A stretch of 64,000 nt of DNA from Phoebastria nigripes. Lineage: Eukaryota > Chordata > Aves > Procellariiformes > Diomedeidae. Both the position numbers and the translations under genes were made by a program. Shown here one piece after another: positions 25,301 through 39,190 of the stretch (its first letter is position 1; each line of letters starts with the position of its first letter). The DNA is taken from the NCBI GenBank assembly GCA_035582835.1, contig JAYKAV010000411.1, positions 1,014,843-1,078,842 of the forward strand, read 5' to 3'. The notes below the pieces were generated by a model. The model did no database searches. It worked only from the letters and a program-made list of their open reading frames with translations, and was not told the DNA's origin.

Positions 25301-28300
25301 GTGTTACTATAATGGACCACTTCATCTTCCCCCACTAAGCCGTGCTATACTAGCAAGGAGGAAAAAAATTTTCCCAACAGAAGACAGACTAACTGCAATA
25401 TGCACCACAAACTGTGGCCCTGACACATATTGTGAATAGGCCTTGACAAAGCTAAGCTGAGGGTGCGTAAGGCCACACCACTGAGGAAAAAAGATCAAAG
25501 CCTAAACCAACTACAGCCTAGTTTCTCAGTATGCCTTTGAAATGTAACAGTGATATACCTTATTTAACACATTATATTGATTTTTGTTAATATTCATTAG
25601 CATTGCCAATGTGATTTTGGTTATCAAAAGCCCTACACACAGCAGCTCTACACATGCAATAAAATCTGCAAAAATTGTGAATAAAAATATTTTAAAGAAC
25701 AGATGGAAAGCAAACAACTCTTCTAAATTTAGATGTATGTTCAGCTAAATCTGGCCACTTACTTAAACAGTATCTGTATCTGAGGCAACAGTGTCTAAGT
25801 ATAAGCAAAACAGAATAAAGATAATGCTTTATTATCATCTTCTTGTGATGTCAAGGACAAAATTATCTTCAGAGTCAGATCTACATAAATAGTGGGGTTT
25901 TTTTCTAATTTACCTTCAGAATATTTCTATAACTCAGTCATTTGTCTTATATTTTAATACTTTCAGTGCTATAAAGAAAACTTAGGAGCAATGAATTGTA
26001 TTTGAAATAATTTGAAATAAAATAATACATCATATGTTTCAATTATGCAATATTATCCTATGAGAATTTCCTTACATTTTCTGAAAATCTTATGCAATGC
26101 TTTGATGTTCTGTAACATACAATAATACATTAACTGTTTCCAAAAGAACTGCTCAATGCTTTGTTCATGTTTGCATCTTAATGGTTTTTTTTCAAAATGA
26201 ATCAAGTTTACAAAAGAAAATTAAACAAAGTAGTATTATCCTTTCTCTGATCTTTGTTCTGATCATGAAGATTTTAAACAATATTAGTCTCACACATAGC
26301 AAATTACTGCTTGTTAACTACTGTTGCCAACCGTTAGGGTACGTCTGCCTTACTATATCAGTTTGACCCAGCTTCTAGTGCTTAATGGTCCTCTAGGCTA
26401 AAAGCGAAAGCTGATCCATCAGGCTTACATTAGCATAGAATAACACTCAATGTTTATTGATGTGCATGCAGTGTAACTACCACCCCCGGCACCTAGCTCA
26501 GTCCATTATTTTCATTTTATCTCAAGTCATTTGTATGGTTGTCTGCCCCAGTTAAAGCTATGGCAAGACTGGTACTTAAATGAATTTGTGAGAAAGGAGA
26601 CAAATGCCCTCTGAACTTCAAGCACTTTTCTATCATGACTTGCTAACATAAAAATATACTAGTACTGTTAGGTCCACTTAGCGAACATATCTAGAATGGC
26701 CTTAAGTAGGAAAGAAAAATCACTTAGGACTCTACCAGCTAAAAAGACTGCTGATTAAATGTTGTGGGCGGTGGAGAGCAGGCTGTTACTGTTTTGGGTA
26801 TTATTTTTTCAGTGTGATCTTTTTAAAACGCTGTTTGGATTCTGCTCAGAAGCCATTCAGGGAAACTTCAGCATCGTAACATTCAAAACACACTGGTTTA
26901 AGTATCTTGCTTTAATTGAACACTATGCATTAAGGTTAAAAATACTGTTTTAATCACACAGTGAAGTCACCACATCATAACAGAAAAAAATTTGAAATTT
27001 GAAGGTACGCATTGTATAATCACCTTAACGGAAAATTTGAAACAAAACAAACTATCACAAACCTCAGGGCATGGCAAACTAATTAGCCACAAAACATAAT
27101 CATTGCAACAAACATACATGAATATTCAACATTCACAAAACAGTATAAAGACAACTACAAAACAGTTTCTAAAGTTTCACTTCATGTTATTTCACAAAAT
27201 GTAGGTAAATAATTGTCTCAATTTTTGCATTTTCCAAGAAACTTATAGTTGAGCATAAGAAAGCACAAAGAGCCATTGCAGATGTTAAGGTAAACATAGT
27301 GCTCTTCTGAGCATGGATTTAAACATTTTATAATTAAGGCATTAACCAGCCCCTCTTTCTGCACGGACAGGAAAGCATAGCAATTCAAGAGAAAAATTTT
27401 GGTCAAGCAACAATAATGTCAACCATTTTATAAAATATGGTCAGTCAGTTAGACTGGCCAAAGAGTACAACATATTTCCACTTCCATCAAAAAAAAAAAA
27501 AAAAAAAAAAGGTTTTATATCCATACTTGTAATATGCACCTAAATACATACATAATTTTACAGGTTTAAAAAGAATCAGCCCCAAAAATAAATATGCTAT
27601 GATGCCAAAAATTATCAAAGAACAATCCTCAGAATAATGCCCCAGCCCTTCTACCCTCCCATCCAATATTAATGCATGACAGAATGGTTACTCAAAAGCC
27701 CAACTGAAATCTAAAGAGGTTGTTATTTCTTACTAAAAAGAGAGTTGATGCACTGGTAACTCTGTCAGTGGCAAGGAAGAAAAGGTAACTGTGAGGAAAT
27801 GGCAGTAAGCTTTAAAAATGTACGCACATTAAGAGAACATTCATGTTGAGCAGAGGACATCATCTTCCTTTTTGTAGTGCTCCTGCAGCACAGGGAAACC
27901 TGTGGAGCTGACTGGTCTCCAGCCCAACGGGGTGATTCTCCTTTTACTCCAGTGAGCCTCCAGGACATGTATGTAAGCAGGAGGTTTGTCAGTACTCCTC
28001 TTGGGCAGTCAGAGTAGAAATATGAGGATCATATTTTGTGCTTTGAGTTTGAAACCCCATGTGTTATGAGCAGCTCTAAGTTAGTGTCTTTATCAGTTTA
28101 AGGACATTTAAGAAATGTTTCTAACTTATCCAGAGATGAAAGCGTGAGGAAAACCAAAACTGCTAATGACTTACAATGCTTTTATAAGGGTTCCCTCACT
28201 CCTCTCTTTTGGGTAAAATTAAAATATACGTATGCAGTCAGGGTAACTAAAATAACTGTTCCTTCATGGTACTTCAAGACAGACAAACTGCTTTCAAAAG

Positions 28301-31300
28301 TGTTTCATGAGTGTTGTTATTCATGGATAAGAAAAGAAGGGGAAGTAATAACAAAATGAAAAGCAGAAAAGAACTGAACTACACCAGGCCAAATGCATGT
28401 CTGTAAGTGCTCATTAGGGCAAAACTCCATTGTAACTACACATATAAAACATTTTGTGAATAAGGACTTCCCTGTATTGACAATATTTGCTTCAGAATAT
28501 GACACTGTTCTGAATAACTACAATCAGCCATAGGTTTTTTAAATAATTTTCTTAACAGAATGCAGACACTTTCACTTTTGCAGAGTAACAAACACACTTG
28601 GTCTACAAACTAGAAAAGCCAAATGAAGCAGTAAAGTTACTTTGTGGTAGACTGGTAGAAGCACAGTGTAAGGCAGACTGACAGCAGTCCTTCTCCAGCA
28701 CAACTGTTTGTTGAGCTATCAAGCAGTGTTGGTATTTGCTCTTTAGAGAGAGACAGAAAGTGAGTTATGTGCCCATCACAATAGGGATTTGTGCTATGAT
28801 TACAGTGGATGCTGAAAAGAATGATTGAGAAGCTGTTTCACAAGAGCAGACATAACTGGAGTATTAGTTTTTGAAGAGTAACAGCACAGGCTCTACTTAG
28901 AAAGGCAGAGTTCACAAGAAAGAGGAAATAAGTTCCAAAAATGCTTTTGCACATTTGATAGCTTAGGAGATATTATACCACCAACCTAATTAATTTAGGA
29001 GCTTTCGTTTCTGATTCTTTGTTCACTTGTCCTTTGCTTTACATTCTTCCCTTCACACACCAACACTTGAGAGTAAATTACTNCTCAGCCATTCACACCC
29101 TGAGATGGACTCCATGAACGTGTTGGTGCTTGGCATGGAAGGGTGGAGGGGAAGAGCTAGGCCAGTCAATCAAGGTAGTGCCTATTAAGGAGTACAGAAT
29201 TCATTGGCTAAGTTCCTCCGATCACAGCCTCTTACAAGCATGTGGTGTTACTATGCGTTGTCTCAGATGAGAGGGCAGAACTAAAACGTGGTCAGAATAC
29301 TTTCAGTCATTGACCATGAGGCATTGCTGCTCAGCACCATGAAAACACCCTGTTGTCTTGCTCTAAGAGTTAACCACATCATCCATTCCTCAATCTTGGT
29401 CAATCTTTGTTGGTTTTGAAAGAAAGATATACTTGTTTAAGTCATACTAACAAAACCTTAAGAAACTGTTTATGTAGTTTACTTTAAGGACATACTTCAG
29501 AATTCTACCACACTAGGAGCCACAGTGTGTGAGGTATTTTACTAGGTAGCCTCTAAACCCTAAATAAGCTATAACTCTCAAGACCAAAACCTCTACAGTT
29601 CTCCAGTGGAAAGCGTTCGGCAGGATGTAGGTATGTAGAACTATCTCCCCCACATTGTCATTTAAACTCTGATGAAACGAAGAATCATTTTAAGAATGAG
29701 GTTCAGTGCACCACCTATTCAGCCATATATTGAAATACTTCTGCACTTAGGAATCTCTCAGAGATAAAGTAGTTTCATTCCCAGGTAGCCTGTTCTATAC
29801 ATTCCTGACTAAACACTATATTCATGTCTTTGAATGGAAAAGGGAGGAGTGTATGTTTCATTCCCCTGAGACAAATGCAGGAAGTCAACAGAGCCTTCCA
29901 GTTAACTATTCTTTTTAAAGATTTTCTTCAGGGAGGTTGCAATTTGGTTCTTAATCCTTGCTCTTTCAATTGAGGTTATCAACAAGGGTGCCAATTAGTA
30001 CACAGTGTAGTACTTCACATGATGTAGAAACCTAACTCACAGAGAACCGCGGGGAGATGCATTGCAAATATGCCCTTCACTTTTTTTTCAAGCACTAACA
30101 TGGGGATTTCATTATATTATGGGGTCAGAAAGATCTCCAAATATTCAAAAGAAAAATGAGAATGAGCTCTAGTGCTTAAAATAGACAGAGTCAACGAAGG
30201 AAAACTATCACATTTGTTTTGTCTTGTCCTCATTTCTACATAATAATTCCCTTGGGTCAGTCAACCTGCATGCACAAATAAATGAGAAATTAAAATCTGG
30301 CCTTCCTTGAATTTCAGATGATTCAAAACATTTCAAAACAGATTTCTATTAGAAAAAAAAAAAAGGAATACAGACTAGCTGGTGATTATTGGGCATTTCA
30401 CAGAAGGATAATTTAAATGACCATCCTATTAAATCATCCCTACATGCCAGCTTAATTATTATATAGCTCTGCAACAGTCTGCCCTTTCTTCCCAAACCCT
30501 GTGGGAACTGATAAACTAACTGCAGAGTGAGCTTTCTGGCTGTGTCGCAGGCCCCTTCTCACCAAGCATTCCTCAGCATTCTTTTCCAACAAACCAGGTG
30601 GGGGTTTCTCATGGAAAGTAATGTTGGACAAATGAACAGTCTTTTGCAGCTTTGTCACAGCAGAGTGAAAACACTATGAGATCAGCAGACAAAATTGCAT
30701 ATGAAAAAAAACATACCAGCACCTCTCAAAAATAACTTAAATGAGAGTTGCATGGTATCTTGGAAAATCATTAGGAACTCTGATATTACTGCTTCACCCC
30801 ATGTAAGTATTACCAAACTCTTCAAAATAAGAAAAGACTGGATATATCCCAATCATTCTGAAAGGAGGCGGCACATTCTGAATGATAATTCACAAAAATA
30901 AGTAAGTAAGGATAATAATCCATAAATTAAAACACTATTAGCATTTCCGAGCCCCAATTTGGTCAAGGATACTTTGGCATTCATACAACCTATCCACTTG
31001 CACCAGAGAACTTGCTACTACACAAAGCATTAACGGACTTGAATCAGGTATGTCAGAGAGAGATAGATATAGATATCATCTTAACAAGATATAGTCACAC
31101 CACTTTTATAAACAAGCCTCTTAAAACCAAATGACATGAAAAACAGCAGACCCAAACATGAAAATGCAGTATATTGTGTATTCTCCAGGATACAGAGGCA
31201 GACCCCAGACAGAAATAGGAAGATGGAAAACAAGGGTCATAGCACGTAGCAAGAATCATTTCAGAATGAGGACAGATTTAAGAAAGGGATTATTCCAGAG

Positions 31301-33887
31301 GGATTGGATGCAATGTGGAATGCAGAAAGAAAAGTGTTAACAAGGCATAAGAATTGGGACCAGAGATTACTGGGAACAGAGAAATGGATTTAACAGTTGA
31401 AAGTGAGATGGAAGTCAGCAGAAAAAGAAGTCCTTTAGAAGATTCATTTCACTTGAGGTAGCAGAGGAAGATTTATGTCTGTTTACCGCAATAATTTTGG
31501 AAAGGAAGCAAGACATGGGATGACTTCTAGAACCGGTTAGAATCAGAGTTATGTATATCCCACAGGTATGATTAAAATCGCTGAATCTGGGATCGTATCT
31601 TTTTTCCTAAAAACCCACAGTGAAGAGAATTATTCTTTACTTCAGTGTACTTACAGAACATGGAAGAGAATTATAGCTCCTAAAGAGAAATCTGTACAGT
31701 GCTCTGGAAAGATGGCTAATGGGTACAGGAAGAAGCTGTGAGAAAAAAAAGTGAATGGCAACATGAAACTAATCAAAAGGGTGACAGCGCATTCAGCCCA
31801 GTAGGGTTTGAGTAAGCCCGATAGGAAAGGAGGAGGGGGCTGGTCAGAGTTGCTAGGTGTGCTAAGAATCACATCACAGCACTGCTGGATCCCATCAATC
31901 CAGCAGGAAGGAACAGCAGGAGCACAGGAGTTAGTCCCTGCAAAAGGAGTGTCCTCCTCCTTGCCCTAAGGCTTACTCGCTGATGATCCCAAGAGGTACC
32001 GTTTGGATTTTTTTTTCTTTTTGTTAACCTCAGCTGAGAAGAGTCAGAAACAAATAGGCTTTAAACTTGTATCTTACCGTAACACCATAGAGAAGTCCAG
32101 GGAAGGCAGACCAGGCCAGAAGAGTCCCTTTCCTTTTCTCATGCACAAGAACTGGGGACAGGGGGTGGGATGGCTGCAAAATCACTGTTTAATTTTCCTA
32201 GTCCATCCATCAGTGTTGGCCTAGTGCTGTTACCACAGGCTGTTTAAGAAAGCCCTGAGCAAACAATGCTTCACACATACAGAAAGAAACCAGAATCTTA
32301 ATCGCTTCACAATGCAGTAGCCAACTGAGACAAGGAAAATGATAGATGGGAGCCTGGCCTGAATTTATAGATTTCTACCACAAAATACATGCAATTTGAC
32401 AGCTACTTTCTCTGTCCCTTCTCTTAGTTTCCTATTGACTCATACTTCAATCCCTCTTGAAGGGAGAGCTAGTTTTCACTTACTAAACTGAAAGCTAAAG
32501 AAGTGAGTTTGTGATTATAAATTCAATTCAATTCCAGTACATTCTCTTCCTTAAGATTTCAACCTATTTTTATTAATCACTGACTTCTCACAGAGTGTCT
32601 TCTACCCTGACAGGAGTGCAGGTTTCAGGATTTGACAAAATGCAGCTTTAGTTCAAGCACTTCAAAAAGTATTTAGTAAACTGAAGCAAAAAAATGCCTG
32701 CTCCATAAAATCCATGAAACAAATTTCTTTAAACTAAGCTGAAATCCACTCTCTATACCAAAGACGACAAAAATTATGCCACTAGCTGAATTTCATTGCC
32801 AGGCTGTCAACTTGAATTTCTTCTGTTTAAAAATAGCTGTTCATTACATTCAGTAATGGCCTGTCAAAGCATTACAGCACTGAACCTATATCATATACAG
32901 AAGCAATTGGGCAATGTGCATTATTATGTTTAGATTACTAGCATTTTTACAAGACCCCTGGGCTAATTTTAAATGAGACGGTTGACTTGAACTAAATCAA
33001 AACCAATTTTATTTTACTTTAAAGCTACTACAGATTTTCCATTTGTACCTGACTAATTTGGGCCTTAATGGAAGTAAAACAAAAGATTTACCGAATGTGA
33101 ACATACAGTATATTCATCCTTGTGTTTGCTTTCATGGATATATTTACTCTAAACAACATATAAATAATAGAAATACTCTATTTGCCAAATTAAATAATAT
33201 TCCCAATGGTATGAATTGGTATTGTTGCTCCTATGAATAAATAACAGGTTGTTAGCAAAAAAATCATGCCTGAGGCATATATGAAGTAATATTTTAGCAT
33301 AGTGAAATAATTAGAGATGGTTTTAAACTAACAAATGCATAACCTGTCTTAATAGCCCATGATATAATTTAGCATACTATAAAAAAACCCCAACCTATAA
33401 AAAGGTATCTAGAAACCACAGTTGAAACATCCTGACACAGCAGGATGTCATAAACCTAAAGGCATGCCAGAATGGCTCACAGCTATGAAAAAAACAGAGA
33501 CTAAAACAAGATCTGATGACTTGCAAATATAAATAATGAATTCTAGGGCCAGATTACCGACTTCTTTATTTTCATTAACAAAACAGCAGAATAAAGGAAA
33601 AAAAAAAACAAACCCCACCACAGAACATGTAAAAAGCTCTATACCTTCCTTGTTTTGTAAGAAAATAAATTATTTTTCTAGATTAGGAAGACACCACCAC
33701 CACTGATGCAACTCAGTGGTTACGTAGCAACATTGGGCTTTATGGTTCCTCAGTTTCCAGTACAATACTTTATTTTCCAGAGTTTGTAGTTCAGCTGCAA
33801 AACATTTGCTATGTGATGAAGTTTGTCAGGCTGGGTTTCAGCATCAAAGAAAAAAAAAAAAACATTTATTCATTTTAATTATGACCA
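16374..33887. other. AT-rich DNA with weak exon-like segments
   Basis: Further short minus-strand segments with plausible splice sites occur at 16595-16662, 17208-17293, 17522-17571, 17882-17925, 19620-19682 and 23111-23218 (discussed as a chain in the findings). Simple repeats: A-rich purine tract 20861-20900, short (AC)n at 19999-20010 ending in an N, T18 at 22457-22474, A22 at 27489-27510. From 23.3 to 33.9 kb I see nothing assignable. Confidence 0.4.
27489..27510. repeat. A22 homopolymer
   Basis: Twenty-two consecutive A with no recognisable retroposon body immediately upstream on either strand. Confidence 0.9.
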
Positions 33888-34840
33888 TATTTAATATCTT
33901 CATCAGTGACATAGTGGGATTGAGTGTACCTTCAGTGAGTTTGCAGATGACACCAAGCTGAATGGGGCAATTGACACGCCTGAGCAACGTCAGAGGGCCA
34001 TGGACAAGCCATCCAGAGGGACCTGGACAAGCTCGAGAAGTGGGCCTGTGTGAACCTCATGAGGTTCAACAAGGCCAAGTGCAGGGTCCTGTACCCGGGT
34101 CAGGGCAACCCCCAGTATCAATACAGGCTAGGGGATGAAGGGATTGAGAGCAGCCCTGCCAAGAAGGACTTGGGGGTACTGGTGGATGAAAAGCTGCACA
34201 TGAGCTGGCAACGTGCGCTCGCAGCCCAAAAGGCCAACCATACCCTGGGCTGCATCAAAAGAAGCGTGGCCAGCAGGTCGAGGGAGGTGATTCTGCCCCT
34301 CTATTCTGCTCTGGTGAGACCTCACCTGGAGTACTGCGTCCAGCTCTGGAGCCCTCAGCATAAGAAAGACACGGACCTGTTGGAGCAGGTCCAAAGGAGG
34401 ACCATGAAAATGATCAGGGGGATGGAACACCTCTCCTATGAAGAAAGGCTGAGAGAGTGGGGGTTGTTCAGCCTGGAGAAGAGAAGGCTTCGGGGAGACC
34501 TTATTGCAGCCTATCAGTACTTAAAGGGGGCTTATAAGAAAGATGGCGGCAAACTTTTTAGCAGGGCCTGTTGTGACAGGACAAGGGGTAATGGTTTTAA
34601 ACTAAAAGAGGGTGGATTTTGACTAGATATAAGGAAGAAATTTTTTACGCTGAGGGTGGTGAAACCCTGGAACAGGTTGCCCAGAGAGGTGGTAGATGCC
34701 CCATCCCTGGAAACATTCAAGGTCAGGCTGGACGGGGCTCTGAGCAACCTGATCTAGTTGAAGATGTCCCTGTCCATGGCAGGGGGGTTGCACTAGATGA
34801 CCTTTAAAGGTCCTTTCCAACCCAAACTATTCTATGATTC
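33888..34840 (+). mobile_element. CR1 LINE, 5'-truncated, plus strand
   Basis: Starts abruptly near 33888 at the DNA encoding the RT segment 'nIFINDi' and runs to the CR1 3' end at 34840, which finishes with the diagnostic 3' UTR ('...aaggtcctttccaacccaaac') and a terminal TTCTATGATTC. The coding part is close to a standard CR1 ORF2 C-terminus. Indels occur early: the catalytic block TTT GCA GAT GAC at 33940-33951 is out of frame with the main open stretch that starts near 34050, and there is an extra segment around 33990-34015. A-rich sequence (33847-33862) lies just 5' of it. The lower damage compared with 8.3-9.1 kb indicates a moderately young insertion. Confidence 0.95.
33940..34757 (+). 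pseudogene. CR1 ORF2 C-terminal fragment, disabled
   Basis: From 34050 a 190-codon frame covers [50 protein letters not shown], the [19 protein letters not shown] block and [12 protein letters not shown], all standard C-terminal CR1 blocks. It meets TGA at 34620-34622 where CR1 normally has an Arg codon (AGA), a single-base nonsense change. The same frame then continues unbroken (LDIRKKFFTL ...) to the normal C-terminal region and a TAG at 34755-34757. Upstream, the FADD box is in another frame. It is a fragment of a reverse transcriptase with no start, no endonuclease, a frameshift and one nonsense codon. Confidence 0.9.
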
Positions 34841-37259
34841 TAGATAAATAAAGAAGTCTGTTAATAAAAGACTTTGGAGATTTTCAGCACCAAGACAATC
34901 AAGACCAAGCAAAAGCAGTGCAGATGTGCTAGTAAGTGTCCACACAAAAAGCACTATGCAAAAACAATACAATCCTTTCGATAAAACCAACTAATAATAG
35001 AATTTTTAGTTAATAATAGAGACTTGCAGCCCGAAGATGATATCCTGCGGAACATAAATGAGGATCAAGCCTACTCAACTGCAGTGAGTTTCACAAGTAC
35101 AGACACCAGTACATCCACAATCCTCCCCATTATGCCAGCATCAGTAAAATAATCTTTGCAACACTTAGTATGATAAAGTGACCTTTGGATAGCACTAATC
35201 CCTAATTTTCACTTTATTTTTCTCTTTAAATTAAATTAACATAAAATTATAATGGACTTAAATTTTCCTTGTATACATGGTTTAAATACACTTCTGCACT
35301 GTCCTTGGCAATGTTTTTTGGTGCTAGACCTTTGAATAAAGCCGAAAATGAGTTAGAGTTTTTTTCAAAAATAGGTTTGTAATACTGAAAGATCAGCAAA
35401 GTAAAATGTAGAACAAACCCTTCTTTCTCCAGATGAGAAAGAAATGCAGAAAGAAGTGATCTTTCCAAACAAGAGGTGCTCTATGGCAGGAACAGCGCTT
35501 CCCTGCTTTGTAGCTCAAACAGCAAGAATTCTCCAAAGAGTCTACTAGAGGCATCAGTGTAAATAATACTGAAGCCATGAGAAGCAGTATCACTCAAAGA
35601 CAATTGGGTTTGGCCTGAGTCCCCTAGGTTGGGTCCCTTCCCCCTCATTTGTTTTACTGTTTGTTTTTAGTTTAAATGCCCGCCAAAAATTCTAAAGTAA
35701 TCTTTTCAAAGAATAATTTAAAATCAAAATGTACAGTGAACAATAAATTCTATATGAGAACCATTACTGCTAACTTTTATCATTTTGCAAATAAACAACT
35801 CTTACCTCATTTATTTACCGTAAATGACAATTCCTCTTCCTCTGAAAACCCGTTCCTGGCCAATTCATATACACATTATATGCGTTCCTCACTGAGTACT
35901 TAAGAAGTGTCAAAACTTTTGAACACTGGAATGACTATTTCAAATAAATTCAATTAATAAAGCACCACTACCTTTTCAAGAAAGAAGGCATTTAGACAAT
36001 GATATCAACAACTAAGACTTCCAGGGAAAGAAGTCTGGAGGTTTTTTTCCCCATTCACTACCACAGGTAATGTGGGATTTCTTACTCAATAACTTTAAAG
36101 TTCAGTTGGAGAGCTCAATTCATTTTGTACATCCTTCCATGTCTGCTACGTGTTTGTTTATGAGCTGCCTAGACCTACAGTCAAGAAAAAGAACAAAAGC
36201 CAAACACATGAAAACAAGAGCTATACACAGCCTAATGCCCAACACAGGGTAGGCGCACTACCTGAAGGACAGAAGGGATAGTGTGCACTAGGCAGAATTC
36301 AGGACACTAAAATTGTTTGAGCAGCACAGAAGACATAAAACTCTCTTTTCCAGTAGCTGGGCCTTTCTTACTGACTAATGTAGAAATTTCTCATTGGAAT
36401 TTTGTTGTTGACAATTTGGTGAGACCTAGTGAAATGTCTTATGTTTTACTTCTATAATACTGTTACTTTTGCTTGAAATAAGTGTAGTGTCTTTATTCCT
36501 GATTCACCTGAAAGAATTTATAAAGCCAAATATATCCATTACCTACTTTTATTATATTACATCTACTATTATTTGTTTATGCCAATCGAAGTTAAATAAT
36601 ATTTGAACTATGCAGTATTTTCAGTCTGACAGTTTTAGAAGTTTCTCATTCAGACCCTCTTCTTATCACTGTTTACTAAAAACTGGCAAAACCCAGTATG
36701 TTCATTCAATGACTGCAGAATAAATCAAAGATTCAGTTTTGACTGTCTCACAGTTTAAAAAAATTATAATTAAGTACATATGCATATAAAACCTATTTGT
36801 CACCAGTCAAGACTGTGCTGTTTAAGGGTTGCCTAATATTTGCCCTATTTTTCTTCTGGAAAAACAAATTTCTAACAACACAAGAGACATCACTACTCAT
36901 CCCTTCTTACTTGATACTATCACATAATGATGACAGAGCCATCTAAAATATACATCAAATTTATTAACTTTCGTAAAAATACTTTCAGTGTTCTTGGTAA
37001 GAAGCATTAACAAGCATGACAGACTGCACTAGTCTTTTTATGTCAAAATTATGCAAATTCCCTTAAATACTCATGATAATCAGTCTAGAATCCACCATGG
37101 TATTGAAGGTATGATACTAAAATTCTCATCTAGCTTAACATAAGGATTGTATGATAGCAAGTATTTCTGTACTATGTGGTATACAGTTGAGAATCCTAGA
37201 GTATCTACTGTCAAATATCCGTTAACAGCTCCACAGTAAAATATGACACAATATATTAT

Positions 37260-37320
37260 AACACCTCCAAAGAGGCAGCTGTGATCTACTGTGTCAAAAA
37301 CTCCATTCAAGTAGGCTGTC
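37260..37320 (-). repeat. Possible tiny LINE reverse-transcriptase fossil
   Basis: On the minus strand, 37278-37298 reads FDTVDHS inside LNGVFDTVDHSCLF. The LINE L2/CR1-clade reverse transcriptases have a conserved block of the form LDLSxAFDTVDHxxLL, so the seven-residue match with flanking Leu is suggestive. Similarity does not clearly extend on either side, so chance is not excluded. Confidence 0.25.
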
Positions 37321-38589
37321 AAGGTGTACAAGGCCTCCGATCTTTGATACATCTGAAAGTATTATCAAAGCTCCTCATCTATGAAGATGGAAATTAGCTT
37401 AAACAACAGAAAACTTTTACTGTGTTGTTAAATCACTATGCTGAATAAACAATGGAAGAATACATTAATATCCAAAGTTTGCAGAAAAATAATACAGAAA
37501 GGTATGACTATAAAAAAAAAATGTAATGGTATGTACAATAAAAGTATCTTTGTGATACTTTTGATGATGATGATGACTTCAGTCATTTTGGAAAAAGCAG
37601 AAAACAAGGAAAACAAAGCATGAAGTCGCCATAAAGTCAAGGCATCCTCAAACACAAAAAAATACTTTTCTCCCAAGTAATCTGTAGTTTAGGAAGGTAA
37701 GTGATGTCTAATGCTGTCATACTGTACAGTATAACCATTCTTGAGTGACTGATAAGGAAAGGGATTTCTGATGGATTAGCTAGGTATGCTGTGCCTTGAT
37801 AGAATGAAAAGATGAAATGAAAGATTATATAATGTGGGACATAGCACTGAGTGAGAAGATTTACTAAGAACAAGGTAACATTGAAAAGCACTTACACTTA
37901 ATTTGTAGAACACAGAATAAAATAGTTTATGAATTATTTCCAGTTCTCTTTTCTGACATTTAAAAGAACACTGTATATGATTCTATCTTAAGTTGGTCTT
38001 CATCTTTCAGTAAATGCTGTCTTTCAATTATATTAACATTTTTGCACAGAAGAGTTCTTAATAAGAAAATTTAAGGATTTATCTTAATTCTAACATTATC
38101 AGTTCATGACANGAAGACAAAAATGTTTAATACCTCCTCCTTTTTTCCAATATACCCTGGAGATGGACTGCATCCATAAATACCTCTCAGGCTCTGAGAT
38201 GCCATCCATCTACTTGCTGTAATATTTTCTGTGATTACACATAGCTCCTTCCAAAACAGCAACACATGTTCACTGGGGGATTCTATTCAGTATTGAAAAC
38301 ACTGTGAACACATCTGTTCTCACAGTGTACTCAGTGAAATAACACAGAAGCCTCTGGAAACTGATACTAAGATATTTCAAATGACAACCAGCAAAAATAA
38401 ACAAACACCAACTGCGGAAAGGAAAGAACATAGTGAGAAAAAAGAGCCATATTTTAAATACACACAGGAGTTAGAAACTGATCTAAGTATTGGCAACTAT
38501 GAGCAATGAAAGAAAAAAATATTTAAATGGAAAGAGGAAAAAAGAGGAGGGAACAGTCAATCAAAGGGACATTTTGTAATTTAAGATTT

Positions 38590-39190
38590 CTCAAACACAG
38601 CAAATATAAGCACAATTACTACTCTTGCTCTGTGCCCTACCATACCGCTCTACTTGCCCCATCTCTTGCTACGACTCCGTCCGTCTTCTTTTTTGGCTTA
38701 AGTCACTCTATTTATCCTATTCAAACTACTTCTGTTTCTTCATCAATTACCTCTTTCCAGTATTTTCCATACTACAGGAATAGCATTTACCAAGATGCTA
38801 ACAACTTTCTTTTGCTTGCATTGAAAGGAATTTTTTCTTCATTTTCACCCTTCAATCTCTCCATAGACTTTTGTACCATACGTCATGCCTCTTCTCTCTC
38901 CCTCTCTCTCTTCTGAGTTCATAAGAACCTCTACAAAAAATGTTCTTCCCCATAGTGAAGTATTCTGCATTTCTCAGTACATTACCAGGTTCTTTTTGGA
39001 GACTTCCACAAAATCCTTCATGTCCTTCTTGTCAATATTCTTTAAAGTCTTCTCCAAATTTCTCTCTCAATACTTCCATCTGCAAACTCATACGAACTTC
39101 TCTATCAGCAAACTCTAAGGTCTTTCCATCTTCCAAGTCCTACTTTGTCATTGACTTATTCTCCCCCGTGCCGACTAGCACATTATCATA
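38590..39190. other. G-depleted, pyrimidine-rich tract
   Basis: Hand count over 38641-39180 gives roughly 54 G in 540 bases on the plus strand while C is two to four times more frequent, with CT-rich runs such as 38892-38912. The bias removes many stop codons on the plus strand and explains the 129-codon open frame at 38527-38916, whose product is Ser/Phe/Leu-rich without family features. Confidence 0.6.

Noticed and set aside
38527..38916. 129-codon plus-strand open frame
   Set aside because: Explained by the G-poor, pyrimidine-rich composition of the block; Ser/Phe/Leu-rich product without domain or splice context.
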